A stretch of 64,000 nucleotides of DNA from Sinorhizobium numidicum. GTDB taxonomy: Bacteria; Pseudomonadota; Alphaproteobacteria; Rhizobiales; Rhizobiaceae. The notes beneath the pieces were generated by a model, which ran no database searches, had not been told where the DNA came from, and saw only the letters and a list, made by a program, of their open reading frames with translations. A program made the position numbers and the translations under genes. The stretch covers positions 1,488,001 through 1,552,000 of the forward strand of contig NZ_CP120367.1 in NCBI RefSeq assembly GCF_029892045.1, written 5' to 3'. Positions within the stretch are counted from its first letter, which is position 1; each line of letters starts with the position of its first letter. Positions 54,383 to 64,000 of the stretch are shown here, piece after piece.

Positions 54383-55015
54383 ATGATGGCAGGCACGACC
54401 CTGATGAGGACGGATGCCGCGATTTCCGTCGCGCCCGCCAACGAGGCGAGCTGCGATGACCTTAAGACCGTCTTCGGCACGCGCGGCGATGCATCCAAGT
54501 GCCAGTGCCAGCGGTACAAGCTACGGCCGCGTGAGTCCTTTGCCTCGTTTCCCGTCGAGGCACGCACCGACCGGCTGCGCCGGCAGACCAGCTGCGGCGA
54601 TAGGGAATCGCGCACGACCAGCGGCCTTGTCGCGTACCTCGACGGCGAGCCCGCCGGCTGGTGCGCCGTCGAGCCGCGTACCGCCTACGCGGGTCTGCTG
54701 CGCGTCTACCGCGTCCCCTGGGTCGGTCGCACGGAAGACAGGACCGACGACAGCGTCTGGGCCGTGACCTGCTTCTTCACTCGCGCGGGCTTCCGGAAGC
54801 GCGGTGTCAGCCGCGCGCTTGCCCGCGCCGCCGTCGATTTCGCCAGGGCGCGCGGAGCCCGCGCCATTGAGGGCTATCCGATGATCACGCAGCCGGGGCA
54901 GGAGATCACCTGGGGCGAGCTCCACGTCGGTAGCTGCAGCATCTTCGCCGCCGCCGGCTTCGAAGAGGTCAGCTGGCCAACGCCGAGACGGGTGGTGATG
55001 CGGATCGACTTCTAG
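54383..55015 (+). CDS. GNAT-family N-acetyltransferase
   Basis: 210 aa. Acetyltransferase core with WAVTCFFTRAGFRKRGVSRA near 130-150 as the acetyl-CoA binding motif A, GARAIEGYPM near 162 and SIFAAAGFEEVSWP near 190. The Cys-rich N-terminal KCQCQRYKL region is typical of one GNAT subgroup. ATG 54383 follows GGGAGGAGCTGCGACG; residues from the longer frame starting at 54266 look non-coding. Substrate unknown. Confidence 0.85.
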   Translation: MMAGTTLMRTDAAISVAPANEASCDDLKTVFGTRGDASKCQCQRYKLRPRESFASFPVEARTDRLRRQTSCGDRESRTTSGLVAYLDGEPAGWCAVEPRTAYAGLLRVYRVPWVGRTEDRTDDSVWAVTCFFTRAGFRKRGVSRALARAAVDFARARGARAIEGYPMITQPGQEITWGELHVGSCSIFAAAGFEEVSWPTPRRVVMRIDF

Positions 55016-55321
55016 CCCGGCAGCCCAGATTTCTCATAGTGCCGCCGGTCGATGTTCGAGATGACCCCCGGCGTCGGCAGTGACCGCTCCCGGGGCGGGC
55101 AAGAAATCCGCTCTCAGGCTGAATACGTTTCAAGTCCGGAAGTGGTGCGGATGATCCGACGACCGCGATTGGTAGCTGCAGGTCGCTCTTGACGCGGATG
55201 TGAACCTTCAGGACGACGGACCAAGGGGCTGCTTTTTAGCGCATCGGAGACAACCTGGGTTCGAGCGAACTCTCGCTGGCGAACCGAGCTATCAGGCTGC
55301 CGGATCGGGTAGAAGGCACGA
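55016..55321. other. Intergenic, nothing recognised
   Basis: 306 bases between the convergent GNAT and methyltransferase genes. Short open frames exist on both strands without family resemblance. No clear hairpin terminator was seen. Confidence 0.5.
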
Positions 55322-55837
55322 TCAATCGTCCAGCGAAATTTTGCGGAGGGGATCACCCCCGTCGATGAATAGACGGCCCTCCGGAGTCAATGCCGCCGCA
55401 ATTCGGCGCTTTGCCCGTCGCCCCGCCAGGGGATGACGACCGTCGAACGCGCCGACGCGCACCGCAACGGCAATGTCGTAAAGTGTTTCATTCGGCTCCA
55501 GCTCGAGTTCCTCGGCAGCGACTTGGCGCAGGCTCAACCGTCCAGAGGCAATTTCGGCTTGTGACGAGGCTCTTGCCTGGGCAATCGCCTTGGCTGATCG
55601 GTCGATGGCGAGAACGTGCCCGTTGCCAATCCGGCGTGCGATCTCACGAGCCGCCGCGCCCGGCCCACACCCGATCTCCAGAACCCGCATGCCTTCCGTC
55701 AGAGGCAATGCGTTCACAATGGCGAGCAGTCGCGCCGATAGGCCCGTTGCCATCCAACTCGTCCTGACCTGGCCCTCATCACCGCATGGATAGCTGGCAA
55801 CCATGGCAGCAGTGGGTCGACCAGGCGAGATGGACAC
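55322..55837 (-). CDS. Class I SAM-dependent methyltransferase
   Basis: 171 aa. SAM-binding motif I is VLEIGCGPGAAAREIARRIG near residues 52-71, followed by acidic motif HVLAIDRSAKAI near 74. The WMATGLSARLL segment before it is typical of this small methyltransferase family. The C-terminal LTPEGRLFIDGG strand is present. The start is uncertain: GTG 55837 keeps the conserved Trp, ATG 55804 is possible, and ATG 55753 has the best ribosome binding site (CAGGACGAG) but would remove family residues. Target unknown. Confidence 0.8.
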   Translation of the reverse strand: MSISPGRPTAAMVASYPCGDEGQVRTSWMATGLSARLLAIVNALPLTEGMRVLEIGCGPGAAAREIARRIGNGHVLAIDRSAKAIAQARASSQAEIASGRLSLRQVAAEELELEPNETLYDIAVAVRVGAFDGRHPLAGRRAKRRIAAALTPEGRLFIDGGDPLRKISLDD

Positions 55838-55867
55838 GAAGAGCGACCAGTGAGCGGGTCCGCCTTC

Positions 55868-56317
55868 TCACAAATATCTTGTCACCGCTGGTGCCCGGTC
55901 CCAGGCATCGTGCCGGCCGTCCTCGTAGATGATCGGCGCATTTGCCAGTTCCTCGTCGGTCGCATCGTCAAGACAGGCGATATTCACCGCATAAAACGGC
56001 CCGCCCAGCATCTCGAAATCGGCGCTGGCGAACGGATGGACGCCGCAGTGCTTGCAGAAAACGTGGCGGATCAAGCGCTCGCCGAAGCGGTATTCCGCGA
56101 GAGCCTCCTCGCCGGACTGCAACGAGAAATCCTCGGGCGTGACGAAGACCTTCCAGAATCGCGTCTTCAGACAAGAGGAGCAGTTGCAGCGGAAGGTCGA
56201 GGTCCACCACACGCCGGGCCGGGCCGGCGCCGAGCGCTCTCCTTCCGGCGCAAGGTCGAGGTTTGCGGAGAGGCGCACCGCGCGGCAATGGCAGCTCCCG
56301 TGATAGCTCTTCTTCAT
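55868..56317 (-). CDS. GFA/CENP-V-fold zinc protein
   Basis: 149 aa. Zinc-binding cysteines are in GSCHCRAVRL near residue 9, TFRCNCSSCLKTRFW near 42 and HVFCKHCGVHPFA near 85, the GFA fold. It is shorter than the gfa at 16027 and lacks its details, so a formaldehyde role cannot be assumed. ATG 56317 follows AAGGAGGCTATGGA and overlaps the stop of the SRPBCC gene (ATGA). Third gene of an ArsR-SRPBCC-GFA operon. Confidence 0.87.
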   Translation of the reverse strand: MKKSYHGSCHCRAVRLSANLDLAPEGERSAPARPGVWWTSTFRCNCSSCLKTRFWKVFVTPEDFSLQSGEEALAEYRFGERLIRHVFCKHCGVHPFASADFEMLGGPFYAVNIACLDDATDEELANAPIIYEDGRHDAWDRAPAVTRYL

Positions 56318-56778
56318 TCCATAGCCTCCTTTTGGGCAGCGACATAGGAAACAAGGCGATCCATGCACTCGCCCCAGCCCTCGGCGTGTGAATCGCGGCT
56401 CTCCACGGTCGTGAATGGCGCCTGGTGGAAGGTGAGCCGCGTGCCGCCCGCCACCTCCTCAAAGGTGACCATGATCAGCGTGTCCATCGCGTCCTCCTCT
56501 TCCCAGGTGAAAGTAAGGACGATGCGGCTCGGCGGCACGATCTCGCGATAAGTTCCGTGTGCCCAGTAATCCTGCCCTTCCGGCGAGCGGATGCAGCTAC
56601 GCCAGACGCCGCCTTCTCGGAAATCAGCTGTGATGGTGGGCACGGTGAAGTCCTTCGGCCCCCACCAGCGGGCGAGGTGCTCGGGCGTGGTCCAAACTTT
56701 GAAAACGAGGCTGCGCGGCGCGTCGAACACACGCGTGATGGTGAGGGCGATCTCCTCTTTCAGAGAGGCGGCATTCAT
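56314..56778 (-). CDS. SRPBCC (AHSA1-type) protein
   Basis: 154 aa START-like domain: LTITRVFDAPRSLVFKVWTT near 12-31, HLARWWGPKDFTVP near 34 and RLTFHQAPFTTVESRDSHAE near 115-135. Such proteins are commonly encoded next to ArsR regulators. ATG 56778 follows AGGGAGAAGACA. The stop is overlapped by the GFA-like gene start. Ligand unknown. Confidence 0.87.
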   Translation of the reverse strand: MNAASLKEEIALTITRVFDAPRSLVFKVWTTPEHLARWWGPKDFTVPTITADFREGGVWRSCIRSPEGQDYWAHGTYREIVPPSRIVLTFTWEEEDAMDTLIMVTFEEVAGGTRLTFHQAPFTTVESRDSHAEGWGECMDRLVSYVAAQKEAME

Positions 56779-56814
56779 TGTCTTCTCCCTTTGCACGTCC
56801 CGGTAGTCAAGGCA

Positions 56815-57153
56815 TCACGCATCGTCGGATTTCTCCTTGTTTTGGATTTCCTCGAGATAGCTGTCGAGCCGGTCAAAGCTGCCCTCCCAAAAGCGGTGGT
56901 AGTGTTCAATCCAATCGGCAATCTCCTTCAGCGGTCCCGCCTCGAGCCGGCAGGGTCGCCATTGGGCGTTGCGGCCCCGCGATATGAGGCCCGCACGCTC
57001 GAGCACCTTTAGATGCTTGGAGACAGCAGGCAGGCTCATCGCGAAAGGGGCTGCAAGTTCGTTCACCGTGGCCTCGCCGGCCGCAAGGCGCGCGATGATG
57101 GCGCGGCGGGTCGGGTCAGCCAATGCAGAAAGGGTGGTGCTCAGATGGTCCAT
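56815..57153 (-). CDS. ArsR-family transcriptional regulator
   Basis: 112 aa winged helix protein: LSALADPTRRAIIARLAAGE near 9-28, the recognition helix MSLPAVSKHLKVLERAGL near 43-60, and GRNAQWRPCRLEAG wing. No metal-binding ELCVCDL box is present, so it belongs to the SRPBCC-linked ArsR group. First gene of the operon with the AHSA1 and GFA-like proteins, 36 bases upstream of the former. Probably autoregulatory. Confidence 0.9.
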   Translation of the reverse strand: MDHLSTTLSALADPTRRAIIARLAAGEATVNELAAPFAMSLPAVSKHLKVLERAGLISRGRNAQWRPCRLEAGPLKEIADWIEHYHRFWEGSFDRLDSYLEEIQNKEKSDDA

Positions 57154-57892
57154 GCTCGCCTGTAATTTACCTCATAGTTAATTAACCTATTGGTTTTTGC
57201 AGGAGACCATCTCTCTGTCAAGAGGTGGCTGTTCGCTCTGCTCGGGCGGAGGGAGTGAACGAGATGCGGCCTGCACGATCGAACCCGAGGTTCCCAGGAA
57301 CGTTGGCATTGAAGGAGCCTATCGGCGTCCGACCACGCGCGCTGAATTGTGATCGACGGTGATCGGATGATCGGGTCCAGGAATTTTGATCGGCTTGTCT
57401 GACATGAGCGATCGCCTTCGGAAGATTGCACCGTCCTTACATAGCGTGATGCCTCCCGCTCCCCCGGGGGCGGCAGTTGGTCACGCGCCGCACCCGGCCA
57501 GGCGCCGAGAAGCCAAGCCCGAAACGGCGAGGAGCACGAAGGCGACGCCGAGAATCTGATTCTGCCCATTCAGGAAAGCTGGCGCTCTTCGGCGTGAAAA
57601 CGTTTCCGAGCTTTGCGCCGGCAACGATCGATAGCCTCGACTGAGGCTATCATCGACTCGGATCAGCGATCACGCTAGCGCTCGTTGAAGCCCTGTAACC
57701 CGGCCCCAAGATAACAGCGCACAACCTGACGTGCCAACAGCGAGACATTGAAGTCAGGCGGCTGAGGATCAGATCATTGATTTGTCCCAGATGCTCCACG
57801 AGATCGTCCACGCTCAAGTGCGTCCGGAGAGCTGCAGACTTCAATCATGTTCAAGCCGCGCTCCCTGACGCAGATCGTGGAAGCGCAGCTTG
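57154..57892. other. Gene-poor stretch with remnants
   Basis: About 740 bases between the ArsR operon and the ABC-F gene. It holds a truncated DUF427 start (57319-57405) and a minus-strand run ending NGQNQILGVAFVLLAVSGLA, which looks like a membrane helix fragment without a start. No intact gene recognised. Confidence 0.5.
57319..57405 (-). pseudogene. N-terminal remnant of a DUF427 gene
   Basis: An open frame of 28 codons reads MSDKPIKIPGPDHPITVDHN then SARVVGRR and stop. The first 24 or so residues match the start of DUF427 proteins from memory, which normally continue for about 100-120 aa. Here the match ends abruptly at the stop, and I could not find the rest nearby, so it is a truncated relic. 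Confidence 0.55.
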
Positions 57893-59515
<1,623 letters not shown>

Positions 59516-60159
59516 CTGGAAGACGGCCTGGTTGCTTGCGGGCACCCCCTATGCCACGGGTTGGTGCAGCTGTCACGCAAACCGTCGCATCCTTCCGGCA
59601 ATCCCCGGCTGCATGACGACGATTTCGAACTGCACGGGGCGAAGTGCAGCAAGCTGCATCATTGGCGCTTCATTACCTTTAAGGAACTGAGCGACGCCTG
59701 TCCGACGTCCAAATCGTGCGGTCCCCATACCTTGGGCGCGCTCGTTTTCGAAATGGATGGCAAGCGGTGGAACAATCGGTCACCGTAGAGATTTGATTGC
59801 TAGCTCAACAAGAAAGGCGGTTCAGTTGGGTTTGGCCCGAGCGGTCGCAGATGGCATCCGGGGCCGGCATGACGCGAATCTAGGTAGGTCGGCGATAAGT
59901 CGAGTAGCCGTTCCGCAGAGTTCACTCCAATACCTGCGAGAATCCCTTCGGGGCATTCTTATCGGACGAGCGGCTGCACGGTTGCGAGAGCATAGTCGGG
60001 CACGTCTCGATGCGAAATCTGACGCCTCCCGGGCGGCAATTGCGGACCAGGCGAGCTTGGCGTTCGTCACCATCTGGATCCAGTCCCGACCTCGCCGCAG
60101 TGCCCGGACGAGAGACTTTACAATCGAACTCTTCTTCAAAGACTTGTGAGAATTGGCCA
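59516..60159. other. Intergenic, no recognisable gene
   Basis: Open frames of 100-130 codons exist on both strands (for example 59757-60149 plus), but none resembles a known protein, has a clear ribosome binding site or agrees in composition with neighbouring genes. The promoter of the ABC-F gene should be at the left end. Confidence 0.45.
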
Positions 60160-60639
60160 ATGAGCACAACCGGACTCGACGTCTTCGACAGGACGCTTCA
60201 AACCACCAATATCTGGCTCGACGAGATCATGGCCGAACTCGGCCCGGACCGGCAGGTCGCCTGGCATGTGCTTGGTGCCGTGCTGAGAGCACTCCGCAAC
60301 CGCCTGCCCGTGAGTCTTTCGGCTCATTTAGGATCGCAGTTGCCGATGCTTATCCGCGGCGTCTACTACGATCAATGGCAGCCGGAACACCAGCCGAATG
60401 ATGCCCGCTCGCTGGATCAGTTTCTTCAGGAGGTTGGCCGAGGACTCGAAAACATCCGCCCGGTCAATTCCCGCGATGCGGCACAGGTCGTGTTCCACGT
60501 TCTGTCCCGACACATCGATCGCGGCCAGTTGGAAAAGGTGCGGGATTCACTGACCGAGGACGTGCGGCGGCTGTGGCCAGAGAGCGCGCTAGCCGATGCC
60601 CCCAGCAGGGGGACCTCGGATCGTGGACAGACCGAATAG
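60160..60639 (+). CDS. DUF2267 protein
   Basis: 159 aa helical protein: VFDRTLQTTNIWLDEIMAEL near 8, AWHVLGAVLRALRNRLPVSL near 34-53, SQLPMLIRGVYYDQWQPEHQ near 58 and VFHVLSRHIDRGQLEKVRDS near 110. These match DUF2267, a domain often found in stress-associated gene groups. ATG 60160 begins the family sequence; no strong ribosome binding site. It precedes the dienelactone hydrolase by 48 bases on the same strand. Confidence 0.87.
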   Translation: MSTTGLDVFDRTLQTTNIWLDEIMAELGPDRQVAWHVLGAVLRALRNRLPVSLSAHLGSQLPMLIRGVYYDQWQPEHQPNDARSLDQFLQEVGRGLENIRPVNSRDAAQVVFHVLSRHIDRGQLEKVRDSLTEDVRRLWPESALADAPSRGTSDRGQTE

Positions 60640-60687
60640 ATCGACGTTGCGACGCGTGACACGCCCGGCGCAGTTAGGAGGGTAGCA

Positions 60688-61347
60688 ATGGTTTCCCCCG
60701 TCTTCCAGGACGTCGTGTCCGTGCTGATCGAACCGGAAGCTATCGAGGGGTTTTTCGGTATGCCTGCGGGAGCGAACGGTCTCGTGATCTTCGCCCATGG
60801 CAGCGGAAGCGGACGCTTCAGCCCGCGCAACAATCATGTCGCGGCGGCGCTTAGACAAGCAGGCCTCGCGACGCTTCTCGTGGATCTCTTGAGACCCGAC
60901 GAGGAACTGGACCGCAGAAACGTCTTTGACATCGATCTTCTCGCCACGAGACTGCTCGCAGCCAAGCGCTGGTCTTCTGAAACTCCAGCAACGTCTCATC
61001 TCGGCGTCGGCTATTTCGGCGCAAGTACCGGCGCAGGAGCGGCCCTTCGCGCAGCTCATGCCGGGTCCGATATAGGCGCGGTGGTGTCGCGCGGAGGCCG
61101 CCCTGATCTAGCCGCGGACGTCCTGCCGATGGTCCGCGCACCAACACTTCTCCTGGTTGGAAGCCTCGATGGACCGGTAATCGAACTCAATCGTCGCGCT
61201 TATGACGCGCTTACCTGCAAAAAGCGGCTTCTGATAGTCGAAGGTGCCGGCCATCTATTCGAGGAGCCTGGCACGATGGACGAGGTAATCCGGCATGCGA
61301 CGGATTGGTTTGTCGAACATCTTGGCCGCCCTGCAGAAGGGAAATGA
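60688..61347 (+). CDS. Dienelactone hydrolase-family protein
   Basis: 219 aa alpha/beta hydrolase. VIFAHGSGSGRFSPRN near residue 34 is the oxyanion region, the nucleophile Ser is in YFGASTGAGAALRAA near 112, SLDGPVIELN carries the acid Asp near 160, and the His is in GAGHLFEEPG near 188. TTAGGAGGGTAGCA precedes the ATG. The stop overlaps a start of the phosphoribosyltransferase gene (61344-61347). Substrate unknown. Confidence 0.88.
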   Translation: MVSPVFQDVVSVLIEPEAIEGFFGMPAGANGLVIFAHGSGSGRFSPRNNHVAAALRQAGLATLLVDLLRPDEELDRRNVFDIDLLATRLLAAKRWSSETPATSHLGVGYFGASTGAGAALRAAHAGSDIGAVVSRGGRPDLAADVLPMVRAPTLLLVGSLDGPVIELNRRAYDALTCKKRLLIVEGAGHLFEEPGTMDEVIRHATDWFVEHLGRPAEGK

Positions 61348-61352
61348 AACCC

Positions 61353-62015
61353 ATGCAGACATTTGTCGACCGTGCGGACGCGGGAAGGCAGCTCGCGGCC
61401 GTTCTCGCGAAATATGGCCAGTCCCATCCGCTTGTCCTTGCGTTGCCCCGTGGCGGGGTGCCTGTAGCCTTCGAGATAGCGAAAGTTTTGCAAGCACCGC
61501 TCGAGCTGCTCTTGGTACGCAAGATCGGCGCACCAGGATATCCGGAGTACGGAATCGGCGCTGTGGTTGACGGCAGTGATCCGCAGCTTGTCATCAATGA
61601 TGAGGCGATGCGCGTCGTGAATCCGCTGGCAGGTTACATCGAGGCCGAAAAAGGCCGTCAGCTCCATGAGATCGAGCGGCGGCGAAGGGTGTATCAAGGT
61701 GACCGGCCAGCTCCTCCAACGAAAGGACGCACGGTCATTGTTGTTGACGACGGCATTGCGACTGGCGGCACAGTCAAGGCCGCGCTGAAGGCACTGCGCA
61801 GGGCCGAAACTGAAAGGATTATTCTTGCCGTTCCCGTCGCTCCCGGAGACGCTCTTGAAGACCTCAAGGCGGACACCGACGAAATCGTCTGCCTTGTAAC
61901 ACCGGAGTCATTTCGGGCAGTCGGCCTCCATTACGAGGATTTCGACCAAACGTCGGACGACGAGGTTGTTCGGCTGCTTGAAAAATCTCGCAAAATGGTC
62001 GGGACGGAGACGTAG
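61353..62015 (+). CDS. Phosphoribosyltransferase-domain protein
   Basis: 220 aa type I PRTase-like protein. RDRADAGRQLA-type N terminus, LVLALPRGGVPVAFEIAKVL near 28, and the PRPP-binding loop TVIVVDDGIATGGTVKAALK near 125-145. Start options are ATG 61344, overlapping the hydrolase stop as ATGA, and ATG 61353, better spaced from GAAGGG; I use the latter. In other bacteria this domain is often fused to a dienelactone hydrolase, consistent with their adjacency. Function unknown. Confidence 0.87.
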   Translation: MQTFVDRADAGRQLAAVLAKYGQSHPLVLALPRGGVPVAFEIAKVLQAPLELLLVRKIGAPGYPEYGIGAVVDGSDPQLVINDEAMRVVNPLAGYIEAEKGRQLHEIERRRRVYQGDRPAPPTKGRTVIVVDDGIATGGTVKAALKALRRAETERIILAVPVAPGDALEDLKADTDEIVCLVTPESFRAVGLHYEDFDQTSDDEVVRLLEKSRKMVGTET

Positions 62016-62153
62016 CAGAAGGAAACCGGCGGCCGCATCTCCATGTTCGAGCAGTGCAACAACTCGAGCAAGCAAGATACTCAAAAGCAATCCGAGGAAC
62101 GGACGGAGTGCTGAGAGGTTATTCCCGATGATCAATGGAGTGGAGGTAATCCA

Positions 62154-62582
62154 ATGCACGTAAAGGATGTCATGTCACGAAGCGTCGAGATAACAGACCC
62201 GAACACGACTATTCGGGACGCTGCTCAAAAGATGCGTGCCGGGAACATCGGCGCGTTACCCGTGGGAGAGAACGATCGGCTTGTCGGCATGGTGACCGAT
62301 CGCGATATCGCCATGCGGGGTGTCGCTGCCGGACGATCAGGCGGCACTACAGCCGTCCGCGAGGTGATGTCCGAGCACATCTACTATTGCTTCGAGGACG
62401 ACGATGTGGATGAGGCCGCAAACGTCATGGCCGAACACCAGGTTCATCGCCTTCCCGTCCTGAACCGGGACAAACGTCTTGTCGGCATCGTCGCTCTGGC
62501 CGATCTCGCGCGAAGCGGAACGGATGCCGTCAAAAAAGCGGTCCAGGGAATCTCCGAGCCGTCGGACCAACCGCGCAGCTAA
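62154..62582 (+). CDS. CBS-domain protein
   Basis: 142 aa with two CBS motifs. The first spans MHVKDVMSRSVEITDPNTTI to RLVGMVTDRDIAMRG (residues 1-56); the second spans TAVREVMSEHIYYCFEDDDV to RLVGIVALADLARSG (67-122). A tandem CBS pair normally binds adenine nucleotides. TGGAGGTAATCCA precedes the ATG. Last of the DUF2267-hydrolase-PRTase-CBS stress-type group, 138 bases from the PRTase. Confidence 0.92.
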   Translation: MHVKDVMSRSVEITDPNTTIRDAAQKMRAGNIGALPVGENDRLVGMVTDRDIAMRGVAAGRSGGTTAVREVMSEHIYYCFEDDDVDEAANVMAEHQVHRLPVLNRDKRLVGIVALADLARSGTDAVKKAVQGISEPSDQPRS

Positions 62583-62771
62583 GCGCGCGTCACCGGATGG
62601 AGAAGCGTAGCGGCACAACCGAGGCGCGGCGTGAATGCTACCTGTGCTCTGGCTTTTCGCTGCGCTTGGTTGAAGCGAGGTCGCGCGGTTTCGTTTCATT
62701 TATCACACGCCTTTTCAGCCACCCGAGCGCTTCAACAGAACTATCAGAAGAAAACGGAAAACCCTCATGGC

Positions 62772-63386
62772 TTACCGCCGGAAAAGCTGCTTCAGCACGA
62801 GATGGACCGGTAGATAGGCAGCCACGGGCAGCAGCACCATGTAGAGGCCGAGATAGGTGCGCGGAGGCAGCAGCTTCTGCGCCTCCGGCCCGGGGCCGGC
62901 TCCGTGCACCCAATTGATGTTCTCCTCCGGGCGGGTGAGCCAGTAACTCGCGAGGAGCACGACCCAGGCGAAGACGGTCTGCGCCTTGAACGCCCGGCGG
63001 TCGTAGCCTTGGCGGATCAGCATGAATATGATGAGCACGGGCACGAAGAGATGGAAGCCGGACAAAACCCGCATATGCGCCGGCTCCTTCGGATCGAACA
63101 TATAGGCGGCGAGCCCGATAAGCCTGCCGCCGGTGAAGAAGTCGACACACCAAGCGAGTTCGAGGGGCAGGACGCCAACCGCCATCATCGAATAGGAGAG
63201 CCGATAGCCGGTCCATAGCGTAATGAGCACGGCAAACAACGCGAGATCGGAGAACCACAGGAAATTGCCGGGGCCGTATCGCAGCCAGTAGAACGGCGTG
63301 AGGACGGCGACGAACAGCGTGTAAGGCAGGGTGATCCAGAGCGGATAGGCAGGGATCTGGTCTTTATTGCGTTGTTTGGCCGTCAT
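62772..63386 (-). CDS. Multi-spanning membrane protein of unknown function
   Basis: 204 aa with about six hydrophobic segments (LWITLPYTLFVAVLTPFYWL, FSDLALFAVLITLWTGYRLS, FHLFVPVLIIFMLIRQGYDR, LYMVLLPVAAYLPVHLVLKQ). It starts with a short charged tail MTAKQRNKDQ. No signal for a known transporter family. Stand-alone gene. Confidence 0.85.
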   Translation of the reverse strand: MTAKQRNKDQIPAYPLWITLPYTLFVAVLTPFYWLRYGPGNFLWFSDLALFAVLITLWTGYRLSYSMMAVGVLPLELAWCVDFFTGGRLIGLAAYMFDPKEPAHMRVLSGFHLFVPVLIIFMLIRQGYDRRAFKAQTVFAWVVLLASYWLTRPEENINWVHGAGPGPEAQKLLPPRTYLGLYMVLLPVAAYLPVHLVLKQLFRR

Positions 63387-63724
63387 CGCTTGCCTCGGCT
63401 ATCGCGGAGCTGGCGCCGGGCGTGCCGACAGAAGCCTAACCCGGCAGCCACAGGACTGTTCCCCCATTCCCGAAGGCGCTCCGACGTGAGGGATTCTGCG
63501 AATCTCGATCCAGCAGGATCGAGACTCTCGAAATCCAGGAACTTTTGTCGCGGGAATTCCGGATCGTTGTGTCTTTGCAGCCGATGGTCAGTGCTGTGGC
63601 TGGAGAGTTCCTCCTCCGGAACTCCGGCCTGTTTTTCCCGTTACCTTCCTGACCCAGCCCCTAACGGGGAAACAGAGGCGCGTCCGAGCATACGGATCGC
63701 GTTGGCATTAGATCCGAGGAATAG
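63387..63724. other. Intergenic, nothing recognised
   Basis: About 340 bases upstream of the membrane-protein gene and of the right-edge reading frame. Short open frames on the plus strand have no family resemblance. No palindromic repeat of the RIME type here. Confidence 0.45.
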
Positions 63725-64000
63725 CAACCGGATGACTGTCCGGGAAGATTAGGGACACAATCGATAGCTCAATCCGAAGCCGAGCGCCAGACCGAGGTCC
63801 TCGAAGAGGGCGACATCTTCTTTCTCTATCGGCCCCGGGTGGAGGAAGAGCACCCGTCGGGCATCGGGGACGTCCAACGTTTCGAGATGGTGCTCCGCCC
63901 GCACGGCGGCGAAAAGGTGCGGCTCATGGTCGTGGGGCGAAAGAGGTTGCCCGACGCGGAGCGCCATGAACGGCATTGGGGGTTCGTCGAGGCGATCGCC
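63725..64000 (+). CDS. Partial hypothetical protein running off the window
   Basis: An open frame from the stop at 63722-63724 to the window end reads AQSEAERQTEVLEEGDIFFL, then YRPRVEEEHPSGIGDVQRF and RLMVVGRKRLPDAERHE. It looks like a genuine protein of a conserved hypothetical type (acidic EGDIFFLYRPRV start, GRKRLP motif). No ATG, GTG or TTG precedes the family region in this frame. An ATG at 63732 is in another frame and stops after six codons, so the start is either non-standard or lost by a frameshift. Confidence 0.55.

Noticed and set aside
59757..60149. 130-codon plus-strand open frame before the DUF2267 gene
   Set aside because: Arg-rich composition, no ribosome binding site, no family resemblance, and an equally long open frame on the opposite strand.

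Overview
The window looks like a replicon segment (possibly a chromid or megaplasmid) of a Sinorhizobium/Ensifer-type alphaproteobacterium. The evidence is high GC, purine-rich ribosome binding sites, five near-complete copies of a RIME-type rhizobial intergenic palindromic repeat, and a pqqABCDE-cbbR-cbbFPTALSXE neighbourhood that, from memory, resembles one on the S. meliloti pSymB replicon. I saw no rRNA, tRNA, CRISPR array, insertion sequence or phage gene.

Region 1 (1-16.6 kb): an exported aldose 1-epimerase, then a minus-strand PQQ cofactor operon (pqqABCDE, with a 31-codon pqqA), then divergent cbbR and the complete Calvin cycle operon cbbF-cbbP-cbbT-cbbA-cbbL-cbbS-cbbX-cbbE with red-type (form IC) RuBisCO. 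It ends with a thioredoxin-fold protein and a convergent gfa (glutathione-formaldehyde condensation).

Region 2 (16.8-36.5 kb): a periplasmic quinoprotein methylotrophy island. A long minus-strand operon (23.7 to 16.8 kb) carries two ABC-type systems, a YVTN beta-propeller and two small exported proteins. A short plus-strand operon carries a DUF3280 protein, an MxaD-like SRPBCC protein and a second propeller. A second minus-strand operon (32.5 to 26.1 kb) runs adhC-fghA-cytochrome c-xoxF-xoxG-xoxJ-rhodanese-like. XoxF has the Asp-Tyr-Asp signature of lanthanide-dependent methanol dehydrogenases. Beyond it are a metallohydrolase, a SoxYZ-like carrier and exported orphans. The deduced flow is methanol to formaldehyde (XoxF/PQQ), S-hydroxymethylglutathione (Gfa), S-formylglutathione (AdhC), formate (FghA), with CO2 fixed by the cbb operon. 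Formate dehydrogenase is not in this window.

Region 3 (36.5-47.5 kb): an operon of LuxR-type response regulator, FIST sensor and soluble PAS hybrid histidine kinase sits beside the xox island and probably controls quinoprotein genes. It is followed by a bufferin-type RiPP locus (bufA precursor, MNIO enzyme bufB, bufC, DoxX). That locus is tightly packed with a type II NADH dehydrogenase, a membrane class III nucleotide cyclase and a DUF3307 membrane protein. This seven-gene arrangement is the most unusual association in the window.

Region 4 (47.5-64 kb): accessory genes. These are patatin phospholipase plus 3-hydroxybutyrate dehydrogenase; LysR, cupin and MFS; a DUF302 protein; a cupin; a GNAT acetyltransferase; a methyltransferase; an ArsR/SRPBCC/GFA-like operon; an ABC-F ATPase; and a stress-type group of DUF2267, dienelactone hydrolase, phosphoribosyltransferase and CBS-domain protein. 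Gene remnants (a DUF427 start, other decayed fragments) and a coding frame without a start at the right edge mark this region as less stable.
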